Source of the DNA: Fulvimarina manganoxydans
Lineage (GTDB): Bacteria > Pseudomonadota > Alphaproteobacteria > Rhizobiales > Rhizobiaceae
NCBI RefSeq assembly: GCF_900176465.1
Contig: NZ_FWXR01000001.1
Span: forward strand, 434,001-498,000
Length of the DNA: 64,000 nt
Direction: 5' to 3'
A program made the translations under genes and the position numbers. Below the pieces are notes generated by a model, which was not told where the DNA came from, made no database searches, and saw only the letters and a program-made list of their open reading frames with translations. Below are positions 61,957-64,000 of this stretch, in pieces; position 1 is the first letter of the stretch, and every line of letters starts with the position of its first letter.

Positions 61957-62085
61957 ATGTTGATCGTCGCGCTTTCACTCGCCATGGTCCTCAGCCTTGC
62001 CGCAGCGACCGCGGTCACCCTCCATAACGAGCAGCAGGACTCGCGGGTCAAAGTGTTGGCACGCCGCTCCAGACAGATACGCTGA
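61957..62085 (+). CDS. Small membrane protein, 42 residues
   Basis: The start ATG at 61957 is preceded by GAGGAG at 9 bases. The product has one hydrophobic segment (LIVALSLAMVLSLAAATAV) and a basic C-terminal tail ending in RRSRQIR, the pattern of a single-span membrane peptide with its tail inside. I recognise no family. It stands alone in the coaD-gyrA gap, on the opposite strand to both. It is too short for homology by eye, so coding is inferred from the ribosome site and composition. Confidence 0.45.
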   Translation: MLIVALSLAMVLSLAAATAVTLHNEQQDSRVKVLARRSRQIR

Positions 62086-62213
62086 TTAGCGCATCGACGC
62101 AGACTGTCGAGCATCCTTGCCTACCGTTAGTCCTTTATCAACCTTTCAATTTCTTCATTGCAGTATCGATCACCAGCCGTTTCATCTATTAGATGCGGCC
62201 TGCCATTGAAACG

Positions 62214-62249
62214 AAAAAGGCTCCCCTTCAATCGAAGAGGAGCCTTTTT
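62214..62249 (-). terminator. Bidirectional terminator at the gyrA end
   Basis: A perfect 11-bp stem (62214-62224 with 62239-62249) with inner pairing and a 4-base tip has A5 on one side and T5 on the other. It works in both directions. It ends gyrA on the minus strand, 22 bases after the stop, and could also end the small gene on the plus strand. Confidence 0.9.
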
Positions 62250-62270
62250 GCTAGATCTGCCGAGAGGCGG

Positions 62271-64000
62271 TCAGACCTCTTCATCCGGGTTCGAGCCGTC
62301 AGGTCCGGAGAGATCGCCATCGTTCCTGTTCGTGGCCGAATTCTCGCCGCTTTCCGATGAGCCGTCCTCTGGTTCGATGATCGCGTCGGCGTCTGCTTCA
62401 CCCGCCTCATCCGTTCCCTGATCGGGAATGCGCTCCACCGAGACGACGCGCTCGCCTTCGGCTGTGCGGAAGATCGTCACGCCGCGTGTCGCGCGACCGG
62501 CAATGCGGATGCCTTCGACCGGAACGCGGATCAACTGACCCCGATCGGTGACGAGCAGAATCTGGTCGCCCGGCTCGACGGGGAAGCCCGCGATCAACTG
62601 GCCGATCTCGCCCATCCGGTTCACGTCGGTCGCACGAATTCCCTTGCCGCCGCGCCCGGAGGTGCGGAAGTCGTAGGAGGATGAGCGCTTGCCATAGCCG
62701 AATTCGCTGACCGTGAGGATGAACTCCTCATTGGCCGACAGGAAGCCGTAGCGCTCGGGATCGATGCGAACGTCCTCGATGCCCTCTTCGTCGACCGACA
62801 CCTCGCTCTGCACCTCGCCATCGGTGGCGCGGCTCATCTTGATATAGGTCGAGCGCTCGGCCGGTGTCGCATCCACATGACGCAGGATCGCCATGGAGAT
62901 CAGCCGATCGCCCTTGGCCATCGAAATGCCGCGCACGCCGACCGAGTTGCGGCCCGCAAAGACGCGCACATCGGTCGCGGGGAAACGAATGCACAGGCCC
63001 GACGACGCCGTGAGAAGCACATCGTCCTCCTCCTGGCAGGTCGCGACGGCGAGAATTTCGTCGCCGTCTTCCTCGAGCTTCATCGCGATCTTGCCGTTGC
63101 GATTCACCTGCGTGAAATCGCTCAGCTTGTTGCGGCGAACGGTGCCGCGCGTCGTCGCGAACATGACGTTCAGCTTTTCCGCCGCCTCGTCGTCGGTCGG
63201 CAGCGGCAGAATCGAGGTGATGCGCTCGTTCTTTTCGAGCGGCAGCATATTGATCAATGCCTTGCCACGCGATTGCGGCGTCGCCAGAGGCAGCCGCCAG
63301 ACCTTCTCCTTGTAGACGATGCCACGGGAGGAGAAGAACAGGACGGGCGTATGGGTGTTGGCGACGAAGAGCCGGGTGACCGAATCCTCGTCGTTCTTCA
63401 GGCTCATGCCCGAACGGCCCTTGCCGCCCCGGCGCTGGGCCCGATAGACGCTGAGCGGAACGCGCTTGATGTAGCCGCCATGGCTGACGGTCACGACCAT
63501 GTCCTCGCGCGGGATCAGGTCCTCATCGTCGAGATCGGCCGCGCCTTCCGTCAATTCGGTCCGGCGCGGCGTGGCGAACTCGTCGCGAATATCGGTCAGC
63601 TCATCTTTGATGATCTGAAGAACGCGAGCCCGCGAGGACAGAATATCGAGATAGTCCTTGATCTCGGTCCCGATCTTTTCGAGCTCGTCGCCGATCTCGT
63701 CACGGCCGAGTGCCGTCAGACGCTGGAGGCGCAGATCGAGGATCGCACGCGCCTGGGCCTCGGACAGGCGATAGGTGCCGGCCTCCGAAATGCGATGGCG
63801 CGGGTCGTCGATGAGACGCACGAGCGGCGCCACATCCTTGGCGTCCCATTCACGCTCCATCAACTGCTCGCGAGCCGTCGCCGGATCGGGCGCCTGGCGA
63901 ATGAGCTTGATCACCTCGTCGATATTGGCGACGGCGATGGCAAGACCAACCAACACATGGGCGCGCTCGCGCGCTTTGCGCAGGAGATATTTAGTCCGCC
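62271..64000 (-). CDS. gyrA: DNA gyrase subunit A, C-terminal part (5' end outside window)
   Basis: GyrA is the DNA-cutting subunit of gyrase. The visible 576 residues start at the tower/coiled-coil domain (RTKYLLRKARERAHVLVGL). They continue through the coiled coil and the six-bladed C-terminal DNA-wrapping domain, recognisable from repeated blades such as EDMVVTVSHGGYIKRVPLSVYRAQ (GyrA box QRRGGKGRSG). The tail is acidic (DADAIIEPEDGSSES to DEEV). The N-terminal breakage-reunion domain with the active tyrosine lies past base 64000. The frame is open to the end of the window. Confidence 0.97.
   Translation of the reverse strand, partial: RTKYLLRKARERAHVLVGLAIAVANIDEVIKLIRQAPDPATAREQLMEREWDAKDVAPLVRLIDDPRHRISEAGTYRLSEAQARAILDLRLQRLTALGRDEIGDELEKIGTEIKDYLDILSSRARVLQIIKDELTDIRDEFATPRRTELTEGAADLDDEDLIPREDMVVTVSHGGYIKRVPLSVYRAQRRGGKGRSGMSLKNDEDSVTRLFVANTHTPVLFFSSRGIVYKEKVWRLPLATPQSRGKALINMLPLEKNERITSILPLPTDDEAAEKLNVMFATTRGTVRRNKLSDFTQVNRNGKIAMKLEEDGDEILAVATCQEEDDVLLTASSGLCIRFPATDVRVFAGRNSVGVRGISMAKGDRLISMAILRHVDATPAERSTYIKMSRATDGEVQSEVSVDEEGIEDVRIDPERYGFLSANEEFILTVSEFGYGKRSSSYDFRTSGRGGKGIRATDVNRMGEIGQLIAGFPVEPGDQILLVTDRGQLIRVPVEGIRIAGRATRGVTIFRTAEGERVVSVERIPDQGTDEAGEADADAIIEPEDGSSESGENSATNRNDGDLSGPDGSNPDEEV

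Overview
The window looks like chromosomal DNA of an alphaproteobacterium of the order Hyphomicrobiales (Rhizobiales). The reasons are the high G+C content, the gene order rpsB-tsf-pyrH-frr-uppS-cdsA-rseP-bamA-lpxD-fabZ-lpxA-lpxI-lpxB, an EipB-type envelope protein, LpxI in place of LpxH, and a direct-repeat GTTC-N7-GTTC SOS box. An Aurantimonas-like lineage is possible, but I cannot prove the genus. Almost all of it is housekeeping core. I see no CRISPR array, insertion sequence, prophage or rRNA operon.

Bases 1-20,650 form a mixed region. It opens with the 3' end of acetolactate synthase large subunit, followed by a long non-coding gap, an MFS transporter, an Mfd-like helicase, tadA, an rluB with long disordered arms, and rsmD. 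A low-G+C DUF3800 gene then interrupts the region before an M16 peptidase pair and a patatin. After that come two secreted low-complexity proteins, an intact but isolated ureC, a DUF29 protein, an MliC-type lysozyme inhibitor, a conserved unknown protein, a Crp/Fnr regulator and tRNA-Leu(UAA).

Bases 20,690-38,545 are mainly translation and envelope biogenesis. HIT, GNAT, GDPD and RidA genes and eipB precede rpsB and tsf, each followed by a terminator hairpin. The pyrH-to-lpxB block then links nucleotide supply, ribosome recycling, isoprenoid carrier and phospholipid synthesis, envelope proteolysis, outer-membrane protein assembly and lipid A synthesis. Several of its genes overlap by 4-8 bases, which suggests translational coupling.

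Bases 38,580-64,000 hold a GST, rlmJ, an old-yellow-enzyme reductase, a molybdopterin oxidoreductase, an RhlE-type helicase with an RS-rich tail, parE, and glnB-glnA behind a probable sigma-54 promoter. They continue with the NAD(P)HX repair enzyme, divergent uvrA and ssb sharing an SOS box, a cation diffusion facilitator, queA-tgt, two cyclophilins (one cytosolic, one exported), coaD, a 42-residue membrane protein and the 3' part of gyrA. 

The observations most worth a second look are the ureC without its partner subunits, the DUF3800 insertion, the Mfd-like protein, the RS-rich helicase tail and the Tgt that lacks two of the usual three zinc cysteines.
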